From: Enterobacter cloacae
Lineage (GTDB): Bacteria; Pseudomonadota; Gammaproteobacteria; Enterobacterales; Enterobacteriaceae
Assembly: GCA_014169315.1 (NCBI GenBank)
Contig: AP022133.1
Span: forward strand, 2,356,001 to 2,420,000
DNA length: 64,000 bases
Direction of reading: 5' to 3'
Shown piece by piece: positions 1 to 8,142 of this stretch. Below the pieces are notes generated by a model. The model was not told where the DNA came from, ran no database searches, and was given only the letters and a program-made list of their open reading frames with translations. Numbering within the stretch: position 1 is the first letter of the stretch; every line of letters begins with the position of its first letter. The translations under genes and the position numbers were made by a program.

Positions 1-50
1 TAGAACTGCTGGTGCAGGCTGGCGTGACCGTCAACGTGAATAATCACTAA
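1..50 (+). CDS. C-terminal tail of an upstream gene (partial)
   Basis: The reading frame entering from the left edge encodes 15 residues (ending VNVNNH) and stops with TAA at 48-50. It lies about 46 bp before the OmpA-like gene on the same strand, so the two could be co-transcribed. Too little is present to name the product. Confidence 0.5.
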   Translation, partial: ELLVQAGVTVNVNNH

Positions 51-63
51 CTTAAACTTTTCC

Positions 64-85
64 AGGCCTCCTTTCGGGGAGGCCT
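64..85 (+). promoter_or_regulatory. intercistronic stem-loop upstream of the OmpA-like gene
   Basis: Perfect 8-bp inverted repeat AGGCCTCC/GGAGGCCT with a 6-nt loop, ending 2 nt before a purine-rich ribosome-binding site (GGAGG at 88-92). No T-run follows, so it is a poor terminator. It may instead stabilise a processed mRNA or modulate translation of the next gene. The role is inferred. Confidence 0.4.
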
Positions 86-96
86 CTGGAGGATTT

Positions 97-1005
97 ATGA
101 CTTTTTTCAAGACCTCTCTGTTTGCGGCGCTGTTTACCTCCTCCGCATTTTTCATGCACTCTGCCACCGCTGCGGAGAATTTTGGCAAAGCGTATCAGCC
201 TGTTGCGCCCGTCGGTCAGACGCAGGCACAAATTGTTTATTACCGTGACGCCAGCAACACTGTGGGCGGTGCGGCACATGTTTATGTCGATAATGAGTTC
301 CATGACGCACTGTTGCCAGGAGGGTATACCGTTTTCTGCCTGGCACCTGGCAAGCATAATCTGGGCGCGTACCAGAATGATGCGCCGGAATATCGCGGTA
401 AAGAGCAGGGCTACAATGTTGAGATGAGCGGCGGGCAGACCTATTTCGTGCGCGTCAACCACACCATGAATGCGGTGCCAGAAGCCCGCACGCGTGAACA
501 GGCGGAAAAAGATCTCGCTGGTCTGCGCGAACAGATCCACGTGCTGTCCCGCGCCTCCAGCGTAGAAGCTTGTAAAAACCTGCCTGCACCTCAGTTCAAA
601 GATTACACCTTATCTGGTGACGTCATGTTCCGCTTTGGCCAGTCCAGTGAGAAGGGTGTTTCCGCACAGGGTCGCCAGGCGGTAAAAGATCTGGTGGCAA
701 CGATTAAGCGTGAAAACGTCGAGCTGAAACAGATTCAGGTTATCGGCCACACCGATGCTATCGGTAGCGATCGCGGCAACTACGTGCTGGGCCTGAAGCG
801 TGCACAAACCATTCGTACCATGTTGGCTGAAAACGGCCTCCCAGCACGCCTGATGACGGCAACCAGCGTGGGTAGCAACGAGCCGGTGGTCAACGATTGC
901 GCCGCCTCCAGCAAGAGAGAACGGGTCTCCTGCTATGCCCCGAACCGTCGTGTTGTTGTGCGTGTGAGCGGTGATCAAAACATTCCTGCTACGGCACAAA
1001 AGTAA
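97..1005 (+). CDS. OmpA-family envelope protein
   Basis: A 302-residue exported protein. Residues 1-25 form a signal peptide (cleavage near ATAA-ENF). Residues 40-125 resemble small DUF2846-like beta domains (VYYRDASN, GKHNLGAY). Residues 175-292 are an OmpA-type peptidoglycan-binding domain, with the IGHTDAIGS segment, the GLKRAQTI helix and the closing NRRVVV strand. It is likely periplasmic or outer-membrane attached and binds the cell wall. The start has a strong GGAGG site 4 nt upstream. OmpA-like proteins often accompany type I adhesin secretion systems, and here one lies next to an adhesin gene read in the opposite direction. A contribution to anchoring the secretion apparatus is inferred. 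Confidence 0.85.
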   Translation: MTFFKTSLFAALFTSSAFFMHSATAAENFGKAYQPVAPVGQTQAQIVYYRDASNTVGGAAHVYVDNEFHDALLPGGYTVFCLAPGKHNLGAYQNDAPEYRGKEQGYNVEMSGGQTYFVRVNHTMNAVPEARTREQAEKDLAGLREQIHVLSRASSVEACKNLPAPQFKDYTLSGDVMFRFGQSSEKGVSAQGRQAVKDLVATIKRENVELKQIQVIGHTDAIGSDRGNYVLGLKRAQTIRTMLAENGLPARLMTATSVGSNEPVVNDCAASSKRERVSCYAPNRRVVVRVSGDQNIPATAQK

Positions 1006-1010
1006 TCCTC

Positions 1011-1043
1011 AACGCATGCTCTGATTATGACGGAGCATGCGTT
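1011..1043 (+). terminator. hairpin after the OmpA-like gene
   Basis: Perfect 11-bp stem AACGCATGCTC/GAGCATGCGTT with an 11-nt loop, starting 6 nt after the stop codon. It is followed by a pyrimidine-rich but T-poor stretch, so it is probably a weak terminator backed up by the next hairpin. Confidence 0.55.
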
Positions 1044-1097
1044 ATCTCTTCCTCTTCATCTTTCCCACATTTCCTGCGTGTTTATCGTAACCACAAA

Positions 1098-1130
1098 AAA
1101 ACCGTAACAACATGATGCTGTTACGGTTTT
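1098..1130. terminator. bidirectional terminator between convergent genes
   Basis: A 12-bp perfect stem (AAAACCGTAACA/TGTTACGGTTTT), with A-tract and T-tract arms giving a U-run on both strands. It lies between the OmpA-like gene and the 3' end of the adhesin gene, so it can stop transcription from both sides. Confidence 0.8.
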
Positions 1131-1142
1131 GAGTGGCAGATT

Positions 1143-1170
1143 GCCCCCCTGTAAAACAGGGGGGCTTTTT
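1143..1170 (+). terminator. GC-rich terminator hairpin
   Basis: 10-bp stem GCCCCCCTGT/ACAGGGGGGC, 3-nt loop, followed by five T. It directly abuts the adhesin stop codon on the other strand and would stop + strand read-through into that gene. Confidence 0.7.
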
Positions 1171-4100
1171 TACTGTAATTGGATCTGTATCCCTTGTTGA
1201 ATCAGGACTTCCGCATCGTGGCTGTCGTTCTGGTAGACGTGATACACCACGCCTCCCACCGTGACATCCTCCTGCGCATTCCATTTTTCAACCCCGTGTT
1301 CACCCGCGATGGACTCCAGCGTCACTTTGTCGCCTTTGTCACCCTGAACCATCAACTGTTTAGTACCATCGTCCAGGAACTGGTTTTCCTGTCCCAGCGT
1401 CAGAACATCATCAATACGAATGTTTAGCTGGTTCTGACCATGACCTTTGAGCGAAACGGCGTGAAGATCCTGCGCCGCAGTGTGGGACAGTTCAGCCGCT
1501 CTGGAAAGGTCGATGCTATCGACGGTGTCTGTCAGCGCCAGGACATGTTCGACCAGGCTGAATGGCGAGTGCGTCGCTTCATCCTCGCTGAAGAGCGCGC
1601 TCACCGGTGCGCCCTGACCCCTGACCGTAAAGTTATCCAGAACAATCCATGAACCGACGCCGTTGGTGTCGGTACTGTCAGAAATCGTGATCACCACATT
1701 TCCCGAGGTGCTGGCCGTCCAGCTCCCGCCGTAAATGCCGTTAACAACCTGCACGTTATCGACGACCTTTACGCCGTCTACCGTGATGGTCAGGTAGTGT
1801 GATGGGTTATCAATAGGGATACCCGTCGTCGCCCACACTATGCTTCTGACGCTAAAGTTATAGGTATGTCCCGCCTCGACATGGAAGGTGCGCGACATAA
1901 TATCGCCAGCGGTAGAGTGCCCAGCACTTCTGCCCCCGGAAAGCTGTACCTGCTGACCGTCGAACACACCGACGCCGCTCCAGGCGCTGGCAAACGTCCA
2001 GCCCTGTCCGGTGGTATCGTTAAAATCGTTCACGGTTGTCGCAACGTTGAAGACCTGCGGCGGGCTTGCTGCGCTGGTATTTCCTGCGGCATCCGTCTGT
2101 TTCGCCGTGAATTGATAATTACCCTCGCTCAGCGCCGGGCTGGGGTGCCATGTCCAGCTACCATCAGCATTTGCGGAAAACGAGGCCACTGGGGCCGTGC
2201 CGTTGTAGATCGTCACCAGCGCATGAGGTTCCACACTGCCCACGCTTCCTGTCAGGGTAGGGGTGTTATCGGTTAGGGAAAATAACGGTGCTTCTGCAAC
2301 AGTGTCCAGATCGACGGTAACAGGCGCAGACCTTTCACTTTCGTTACCCGCCGGATCGGTGAAGGTGGCGTTCAGATTATGATTGCCGTCCCCGCCAATA
2401 AGATCACCGGATACGCTCCAGCTACCCTCCGCGTTAACAATGGAGGAGCCAATCAGGGTGTTGCCGTCATACAGCTTTACGATGTCTCCTGCTGCGCCAT
2501 TTTTCCCGGCCATGTTCACATGATCATCGTTGCTTAACCCTTGCAGGATGAGGTCTTTCCCGACGCTGTTTTTCAGTACGTCTGGCACAGGCGCATCTGG
2601 GCTGGTGATGTCATAGTCCACAACGATAGGATCGCTTTTCGCACCCACATTACCCGCCGGATCGCGGAAGCCGACCTGCAGGTTGTGGTCACCTTCCGAT
2701 GGCAGGGTTATCTCCGCACGCCAGTTGCCGCTGGCATCCACCACCGTGGAGCCAGTCAGTTTATCGCCGTCATAGAGAAGTACCGTATCACCCGGCTCAC
2801 CTTTACCGCTCAGGTGCAACGGGTTGGTGTTGGTCACGCCACCAGCGGAGAGATCCCTGGCGTTGTCGTCGGTAATCTCAATAGCGCCAGGGGCATCGGG
2901 GGGAGTGATGTCGTAATCCACAGTGACAGGGTCACTTTTCGCACCCACATTACCCGCCGGATCGCGGAAGCCGACCTGCAGGTTATGATCGCCTTCCGAC
3001 GGCAGGGTTATCTCTGCACGCCAGTTGCCGCTGGCATCCACCACCGTGGAGCCAGTCAGTTTATCGCCGTCATAGAGAAGTACCGTATCGCCCGGTTCAC
3101 CTTTACCGCTCAGGTGCAACGGGTTGGTGTTGGTCACGCCACCAGCGGAGAGATCCCTGGCGTTGTCGTCGGTAATCTCAATAGCGCCAGGGGCATCGGG
3201 GGGAGTGATGTCGTAATCCACAGTGACAGGGTCACTTTTCGCACCCACATTACCCGCCGGATCGCGGAAGCCGACCTGCAGGTTATGATCGTCTTCCGAC
3301 GGCAGGGTTATCTCTGCACGCCAGTTGCCGCTGGCATCCACCACCGTGGAGGCAGTCAGTTTATCGCCGTCATAGAGAAGTACCGTATCGCCCGGTTCAC
3401 CTTTACCGCTCAGCTGTAGCGGATTGGTGTTGGTCACGCCACCAGCGGAGAGATCCTTATCGTTGCCGTCGGTAATGCTGATATTGACGGGTTTATCCGG
3501 CGGTGTCAGATCGACAGTAAAATTCAGTGAGGGGCTTTTGGCGCTCTGCTTACCTCTCGCCAGCGCTGCAAACTGAAAATCGTGTTTACCCTCTGGCAGT
3601 GCGACCTCAGGTTGCCAGTACCACTTTCCTTCGAAGTTAACCGTCGCGCTCCCGACCAGCCTGCCATTATCGTACACCTGGATCAGGCTTCCGGGGGTTC
3701 CACTGCCGTTGAGAACGGGGAGGGCATCATCTGTGCTCACACCAGGTACTAGCGCACCAGTAATGATCCCCACGTTGTCTGTCGCCTGTATATCTGAGGG
3801 AACTGCCGGTACAGGCGTGTTCTGACTACTGCTTCCTCCATTCAGTGCGGCAACAATACCCGTCAACAACCCCACCGCCGCAACGGCACCCGCGGCCATC
3901 ATCCCGTGTGAAAGCTCGCTGGACGTGACGTCCGTCAGGGCCAGAGTTCCACTCTGACTGAGATGCAGTGCATCATTACCGCCTTCTTTCAGCAACAGGA
4001 AGGCTTCTTTGTCGGAGTCACTGCTCTCATAACGGTGATAACTGCCATCTTGCGCCATGCCGTACAGCATGCCCTGCTGTGTATAAAAGTCTTCAATGAT

Positions 4101-4331
4101 AATTTCCGCAGTATCATCCTCCTCCTGCGTAAATATCATCAAATCGTCGCCATCGCGTTTTACAACAATATTTTCTGGTGCAGGTTCATTTGTGCCGCGA
4201 ACCAGCAAAAATTTTCCGCCTTTAAGTGATTTTACCCGTACCGGTGCGCCCTCGGCCTGTACCGGGAGTTCCGCGATACGTACGATATTGTCGCCATCAA
4301 TGACGAGTAAGTTGATTTTTGAAGTATCCAT
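1170..4331 (-). CDS. BapA-like type I-secreted repeat adhesin
   Basis: About 1053 residues. The N-terminal 150 residues match the BapA/LapF-type prefix domain, followed by a Gly/Ala-rich hydrophobic stretch (MMAAGAVAAVG) that could be buried in the outer-membrane channel. Then come bacterial Ig-like domains of about 100 residues, three nearly identical (each with DLSAGGVTN and GEPGDTVLLYDG), further divergent Ig-like domains, a beta-rich domain, and a type I secretion C-terminal target (ending VYQNDSHDAEVL... IQLQ). The protein would be exported in one step by the divergent ABC/HlyD/TolC operon and act in biofilm or surface adhesion. A start 45 bp upstream (4376) is open, but the chosen ATG fits the family N-terminus better. 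It is small for an adhesin of this class. Confidence 0.85.
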   Translation of the reverse strand: MDTSKINLLVIDGDNIVRIAELPVQAEGAPVRVKSLKGGKFLLVRGTNEPAPENIVVKRDGDDLMIFTQEEDDTAEIIIEDFYTQQGMLYGMAQDGSYHRYESSDSDKEAFLLLKEGGNDALHLSQSGTLALTDVTSSELSHGMMAAGAVAAVGLLTGIVAALNGGSSSQNTPVPAVPSDIQATDNVGIITGALVPGVSTDDALPVLNGSGTPGSLIQVYDNGRLVGSATVNFEGKWYWQPEVALPEGKHDFQFAALARGKQSAKSPSLNFTVDLTPPDKPVNISITDGNDKDLSAGGVTNTNPLQLSGKGEPGDTVLLYDGDKLTASTVVDASGNWRAEITLPSEDDHNLQVGFRDPAGNVGAKSDPVTVDYDITPPDAPGAIEITDDNARDLSAGGVTNTNPLHLSGKGEPGDTVLLYDGDKLTGSTVVDASGNWRAEITLPSEGDHNLQVGFRDPAGNVGAKSDPVTVDYDITPPDAPGAIEITDDNARDLSAGGVTNTNPLHLSGKGEPGDTVLLYDGDKLTGSTVVDASGNWRAEITLPSEGDHNLQVGFRDPAGNVGAKSDPIVVDYDITSPDAPVPDVLKNSVGKDLILQGLSNDDHVNMAGKNGAAGDIVKLYDGNTLIGSSIVNAEGSWSVSGDLIGGDGNHNLNATFTDPAGNESERSAPVTVDLDTVAEAPLFSLTDNTPTLTGSVGSVEPHALVTIYNGTAPVASFSANADGSWTWHPSPALSEGNYQFTAKQTDAAGNTSAASPPQVFNVATTVNDFNDTTGQGWTFASAWSGVGVFDGQQVQLSGGRSAGHSTAGDIMSRTFHVEAGHTYNFSVRSIVWATTGIPIDNPSHYLTITVDGVKVVDNVQVVNGIYGGSWTASTSGNVVITISDSTDTNGVGSWIVLDNFTVRGQGAPVSALFSEDEATHSPFSLVEHVLALTDTVDSIDLSRAAELSHTAAQDLHAVSLKGHGQNQLNIRIDDVLTLGQENQFLDDGTKQLMVQGDKGDKVTLESIAGEHGVEKWNAQEDVTVGGVVYHVYQNDSHDAEVLIQQGIQIQLQ
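2601..3480 (-). repeat. three 300-bp tandem repeats inside the adhesin gene
   Basis: The sequence repeats with an exact 300-bp period. For example, the segment beginning gcacccacattacccgcc recurs at 2641, 2941 and 3241. The second and third copies differ by only a few bases; the first is more diverged at its edge. Each unit encodes one Ig-like domain, so recombination between copies would change adhesin length in frame. Confidence 0.95.
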
Positions 4332-4412
4332 AATATGTCTCAGGTTCTGATTTGTTGCAGATATAGGCTTTTTCATCAGTAGCCATTATCAGTTGTGGGC
4401 TTCATTAATCTC

Positions 4413-4426
4413 CGAGACCTGTCTCG
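4413..4426. promoter_or_regulatory. palindromic operator candidate 1
   Basis: CGAGACCTGTCTCG, a 14-bp interrupted palindrome (GAGAC-CT-GTCTC core). It lies between the adhesin gene and the exporter operon, 82 bp upstream of the preferred adhesin start. The same core recurs in inverse orientation at 4503-4514. Binding protein unknown; the neighbouring LuxR-type regulator is the obvious candidate. Confidence 0.6.
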
Positions 4427-4501
4427 AATTACCCCCTGAGTTTCCCTTTGATTTCTTCCGTGAGATCAACCTGTTTCGTGACGAAAAATAACCCATCCCA
4501 T

Positions 4502-4515
4502 TGAGACAGGTCTCA
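4502..4515. promoter_or_regulatory. palindromic operator candidate 2
   Basis: TGAGACAGGTCTCA, whose core is the exact reverse complement of the site at 4414-4425. Centres are 89 bp apart, compatible with cooperative binding or looping. It lies about 107 bp upstream of the exporter start in an AT-rich region. Confidence 0.6.
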
Positions 4516-4621
4516 TTAATTTAAGACCGTTCCGCGTGACAGAATATTCTTAATTTAAACCAATAAATCAATTTAATTCATTGATTTAAATGCAATTAAC
4601 CAATCAAGGAAAACGCGAAGT

Positions 4622-6904
4622 ATGGAATCCTCAACTGCACATTTACAGGAGGAACAGCTGCTCGCCGCCGCTCGCGATAACCGACAAAGTGATGACTCTC
4701 TGCTCAGAAGTATTGCCTGGGTGTGTGAGCATTACCGTCTCGGTAAAAGCGATGACGTTTTGCTGGCGGGTCTGCCTGTCGAACAACTCCTCACTCCCTC
4801 TTTAGCGCTTGATGCGCTTAAAAATGCCGGTATGACCGGAGGGCTCATCAGGCGTAATAGCGCAGAACTGCCGGAACAGATCTTCCCGGTGATTCTGTTG
4901 CGTAAGGGGGCTGGCGGGATGGTACTGCTGGCACGTGAGCGTCGTAAAAATGCCGAAGACAAATGGGATCTGTTCTATTCCCTGATCCTGCCAGATGTCT
5001 CCGATGAGCCGGTTGAACTTAACCATGAAGCGCTGAACGAGCTGTATGTTGGCTACGCGATTGCGGCTAAACCGACTGCGCGTATTGACAGCCGGGTTAG
5101 CGATATCACGCCGCCACAGCCGAAAGGGCACTGGTTGTTCAGCACGCTGTGGCGCTATCGCCGCTACTATCGCAGCGCGGCGCTGGCGTCGGTGCTGGTG
5201 AACGTGCTCGCATTGGCAACCGTATTCTTTACCATGAACGTTTATGACCGCGTTATCCCTAACCAGGCGTTTACCACGCTCTGGTCACTGGCGATTGGCG
5301 TACTGGTGGCAATGATTTTTGAAGCCATCACCCGTAGCGTACGTGCTCACCTGCTGGATACCGCAGGAAAAAAAGCGGATCTGATTGTGGGTAGCGTGCT
5401 GTTTCGTCAGGCGCTGGCCGTCAAAATGGAGCATAAGCCAGCCTCTTCAGGATCTTTTGCCAACCAGCTACGCGAATTCGAATCCGTGCGTGACTTCGTC
5501 TCGTCCGCTACGCTTGCGACCATTGCTGACCTGCCGTTCGTGCTGCTGTTTATCGGCATTATCTTTGCCATCGGCGGTCCGCTGGCCATTGTCCCGCTGC
5601 TGATGCTGCCGATGATCCTGCTGGTCAGTATGGCCATTCAATGGCCACTGGCGAAAGTGATGAAAGCCAGTTTGCAGGAAGCATCGCTGAAGCAGGGCGT
5701 GCTGATTGAATCCATCGAAGGGATGGAAACGCTGAAATCTGTGGGTGGCGAGGCCTGGATGCAGAGCCGGTGGCAGAAGTTCAGCGCCATGCAATCGTCC
5801 AGCTCAGCTGCGTCTAAGCACTACTCTACGCTGGCAATGAATTCGGTGAGTTTTCTGCAACAGCTGCAGACGGTAATGCTGATTGTCACCGGCGTGTATC
5901 TGATTGACGCCGGTAGTCTGACGCAAGGTGCGTTAATCGGTACGGTTATGCTGGCTGGACGCGTCACCGCGCCATTAAGCCAGGTCGTCGGTTTAGCCGT
6001 GCGTTATCAGCAGGCTAAAGCCGCGCTGACCTCGCTTAACAAGCTGATGGAGAACCCAACCGATCGCAGCAGTGAAATCGACTATATCAAACAGCCAGAA
6101 CTGAACGGCGATATCCAGCTTAAAGGCGTTACCTTCTCCTATCCGGCACCGCCTATGCAACCGAACCCGGACATTCTGAAAGACGTGAACCTCACGATAA
6201 AACCGGGCGAGCGCGTGGCGATTGTCGGGAAAATTGGCAGCGGAAAATCCACTCTGCTACGTATCATCGCGCGTCTTTACACGCCGGTTAAAGGGCAGCT
6301 TTTTAGCAGCGGTTTGGATGTGAATCAAATTGAGCCGTCCGACTGGCGGAACAACGTGGGATTTGTGGGGCAGGATGCGCGTCTGTTTTACGGCACATTG
6401 CGCGAAAACATCATGATTGGTCGTCAGAATGCCACTTCCGATGAGTTTCTCAAGGTACTGCGTTTAACCGGTCTGGATCACATTGCAGCGCGTCACCCGC
6501 GGGGAATTCACATGCCTGTGGGCGAGCAGGGTAACAGTTTATCCGGCGGCCAGCGCCAGCTGGTATCACTGGCGCGGACGCTGTTGGCACGTCCTAACTT
6601 GCTGCTACTGGACGAGCCTACCAGCGCGATGGATGCGCAGACCGAAGCCCTGTTCCTGCAACACCTGAAAATTGCGGCCGCCGGACACACGCTGGTTGTT
6701 GTCACTCATCGCCCGTCGTTGCTGGCACTGGTGGACAGGATGGTGATTATTGAGGACGGCAAAATTGTCGCGGATGGTCCGAAACAGCAGATTCTGGCTG
6801 CGCTCAACGGCTCGCCGACGGCGCAGCCAGAGCAAACGCCTGCTAATGACAGTACGTCAGCGCAAGCTGTGCCAGTAAAAGAGCAGGCGGAGGCCAGTGC
6901 ATGA
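4622..6904 (+). CDS. type I secretion ABC transporter (LapB-like, with permease and ATPase)
   Basis: A 760-residue fused exporter. Residues 15-140 form a C39-peptidase-like domain without the catalytic Cys context, as in LapB/HlyB exporters that do not cleave their cargo. Residues 160-450 carry about six membrane helices. Residues 480-720 form the nucleotide-binding domain, with Walker A GKIGSGKST, signature LSGGQRQ and Walker B LLLLDEPTSAMD. It would power export of the divergently encoded adhesin across the inner membrane. An AAGGA site precedes the ATG. Its stop overlaps the adaptor gene start (ATGA), which indicates translational coupling. The C-terminus has an extra Pro/Ala/Gln-rich tail of about 40 residues. 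Confidence 0.93.
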   Translation: MESSTAHLQEEQLLAAARDNRQSDDSLLRSIAWVCEHYRLGKSDDVLLAGLPVEQLLTPSLALDALKNAGMTGGLIRRNSAELPEQIFPVILLRKGAGGMVLLARERRKNAEDKWDLFYSLILPDVSDEPVELNHEALNELYVGYAIAAKPTARIDSRVSDITPPQPKGHWLFSTLWRYRRYYRSAALASVLVNVLALATVFFTMNVYDRVIPNQAFTTLWSLAIGVLVAMIFEAITRSVRAHLLDTAGKKADLIVGSVLFRQALAVKMEHKPASSGSFANQLREFESVRDFVSSATLATIADLPFVLLFIGIIFAIGGPLAIVPLLMLPMILLVSMAIQWPLAKVMKASLQEASLKQGVLIESIEGMETLKSVGGEAWMQSRWQKFSAMQSSSSAASKHYSTLAMNSVSFLQQLQTVMLIVTGVYLIDAGSLTQGALIGTVMLAGRVTAPLSQVVGLAVRYQQAKAALTSLNKLMENPTDRSSEIDYIKQPELNGDIQLKGVTFSYPAPPMQPNPDILKDVNLTIKPGERVAIVGKIGSGKSTLLRIIARLYTPVKGQLFSSGLDVNQIEPSDWRNNVGFVGQDARLFYGTLRENIMIGRQNATSDEFLKVLRLTGLDHIAARHPRGIHMPVGEQGNSLSGGQRQLVSLARTLLARPNLLLLDEPTSAMDAQTEALFLQHLKIAAAGHTLVVVTHRPSLLALVDRMVIIEDGKIVADGPKQQILAALNGSPTAQPEQTPANDSTSAQAVPVKEQAEASA

Positions 6905-8136
6905 AATGTTTAAAAAAGAACGAAAACAAACCGCTTTCAGCGCGTGATGCTGTCTGGATGAGCGATATCCAGGAGGCGCTATTTTCCCAGACCACACCTA
7001 AATCGCGCCTGGTGTTATGGCTGATTCTGGCGGTGTTCGTGGGTTTCTTAACCTGGGCGCATTTTGCCAAAGTGGAAGAGATCACCAAAGGTGATGCGAA
7101 GATCGTCTCGAAGAGTCGCGAGCAGATTATCCAGAGCCTTGAGGGCGGGATACTCGAAGAGTTGAATGTCCGTGAGGGCGACATTGTGGAACCGGGGCAA
7201 ATACTGCTGAAAATCGATCCGACGCGTGCGCAATCAAGTTACCTGGAGACGCTGCGTAAGGTTGTGGCACTGGAAGCGACCGTTAACCGTCTGCGTGCGG
7301 AAGCGTACGGTCTGCCGCTGACGTTTAGCGACCGCGTGAAACAGTATCCTTCTGAGGTGGAACTGGAAACCCGCGCCTACAACAGCCGTAAGCAAGCGCT
7401 GGAAGAGGGGGTCGCTTCGCTTGAGAAGAGCTATCGTCTGGCGCAGAACGAAATTGTCATGTCTGAGCCGCTGGCGGCGCGCGGATTGCTTTCTGAAGTT
7501 GAGTTGCTGCGTATGCGTCGTCAGGCAAACGATCTGCAATCGCAGATTGTGGAGCGCCGCAACCGCTACCAGGCGGATGCCAATACCGACCTGATCCGCC
7601 AGGAGCTGGATCTGGTACAGGCTGAAGAGAGTCTGACCGGTCGCGAAGATATTGTGAACCGTACGACCATTACGGCACTGGTAAAAGGCACGGTGAAAAA
7701 CGTGCGGGTCACCACCATTGGCGGGGTTATTCAGCCCGGTGAACACATCATGGAGATCGTGCCGCTGGAAGATCAACTGCTGGTGGAAGGGAAGATCAAA
7801 CCGTCTGACGTGGCCTTCCTGCATGCGGGGTTACCTGCGATGGTGAAAATTACCGCCTACGATTTTGCAATCTACGGTGGTCTGAAGGGGCAGGTTTCTC
7901 TCGTTAGCCCGGATACTTTAAAAGATGACGCTAAAGCCGCGGCGGGTCGCCCTGACGACACGTATTACCGGGTAATGGTATTGACCGACAGCAGCACGCT
8001 TAAAGCCGGTGACAAGGCTCTGCCGATTATTCCAGGCATGATTGCTACGGTGGAAATTCGCACGGGCGAAAAAACCATTCTTGATTATCTGCTGAAACCC
8101 ATTTTTAAAGCGAAAGAAGCTTTCCGAGAGCGTTAA
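6901..8136 (+). CDS. HlyD-family membrane fusion (adaptor) protein
   Basis: 411 residues. A single membrane helix near residues 38-56 is followed by a biotinyl-lipoyl-like segment (SLEGGILEELNVREGDIV), a long coiled-coil hairpin at 115-250, and a beta-barrel domain with the GGVIQPGEHIMEIVP motif typical of type I secretion adaptors. It bridges the ABC exporter and the outer-membrane channel. The start overlaps the exporter stop by 4 bp, and the channel gene starts 6 bp after its stop, so the three form one operon. Confidence 0.93.
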   Translation: MKCLKKNENKPLSARDAVWMSDIQEALFSQTTPKSRLVLWLILAVFVGFLTWAHFAKVEEITKGDAKIVSKSREQIIQSLEGGILEELNVREGDIVEPGQILLKIDPTRAQSSYLETLRKVVALEATVNRLRAEAYGLPLTFSDRVKQYPSEVELETRAYNSRKQALEEGVASLEKSYRLAQNEIVMSEPLAARGLLSEVELLRMRRQANDLQSQIVERRNRYQADANTDLIRQELDLVQAEESLTGREDIVNRTTITALVKGTVKNVRVTTIGGVIQPGEHIMEIVPLEDQLLVEGKIKPSDVAFLHAGLPAMVKITAYDFAIYGGLKGQVSLVSPDTLKDDAKAAAGRPDDTYYRVMVLTDSSTLKAGDKALPIIPGMIATVEIRTGEKTILDYLLKPIFKAKEAFRER

Positions 8137-8142
8137 TTTACT

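Noticed and set aside
2541..3419. A 292-codon open frame on the + strand across the adhesin repeats
   Set aside because: It mirrors the 300-bp coding repeats of the opposite strand, has no start signal and encodes only repeat-derived sequence.
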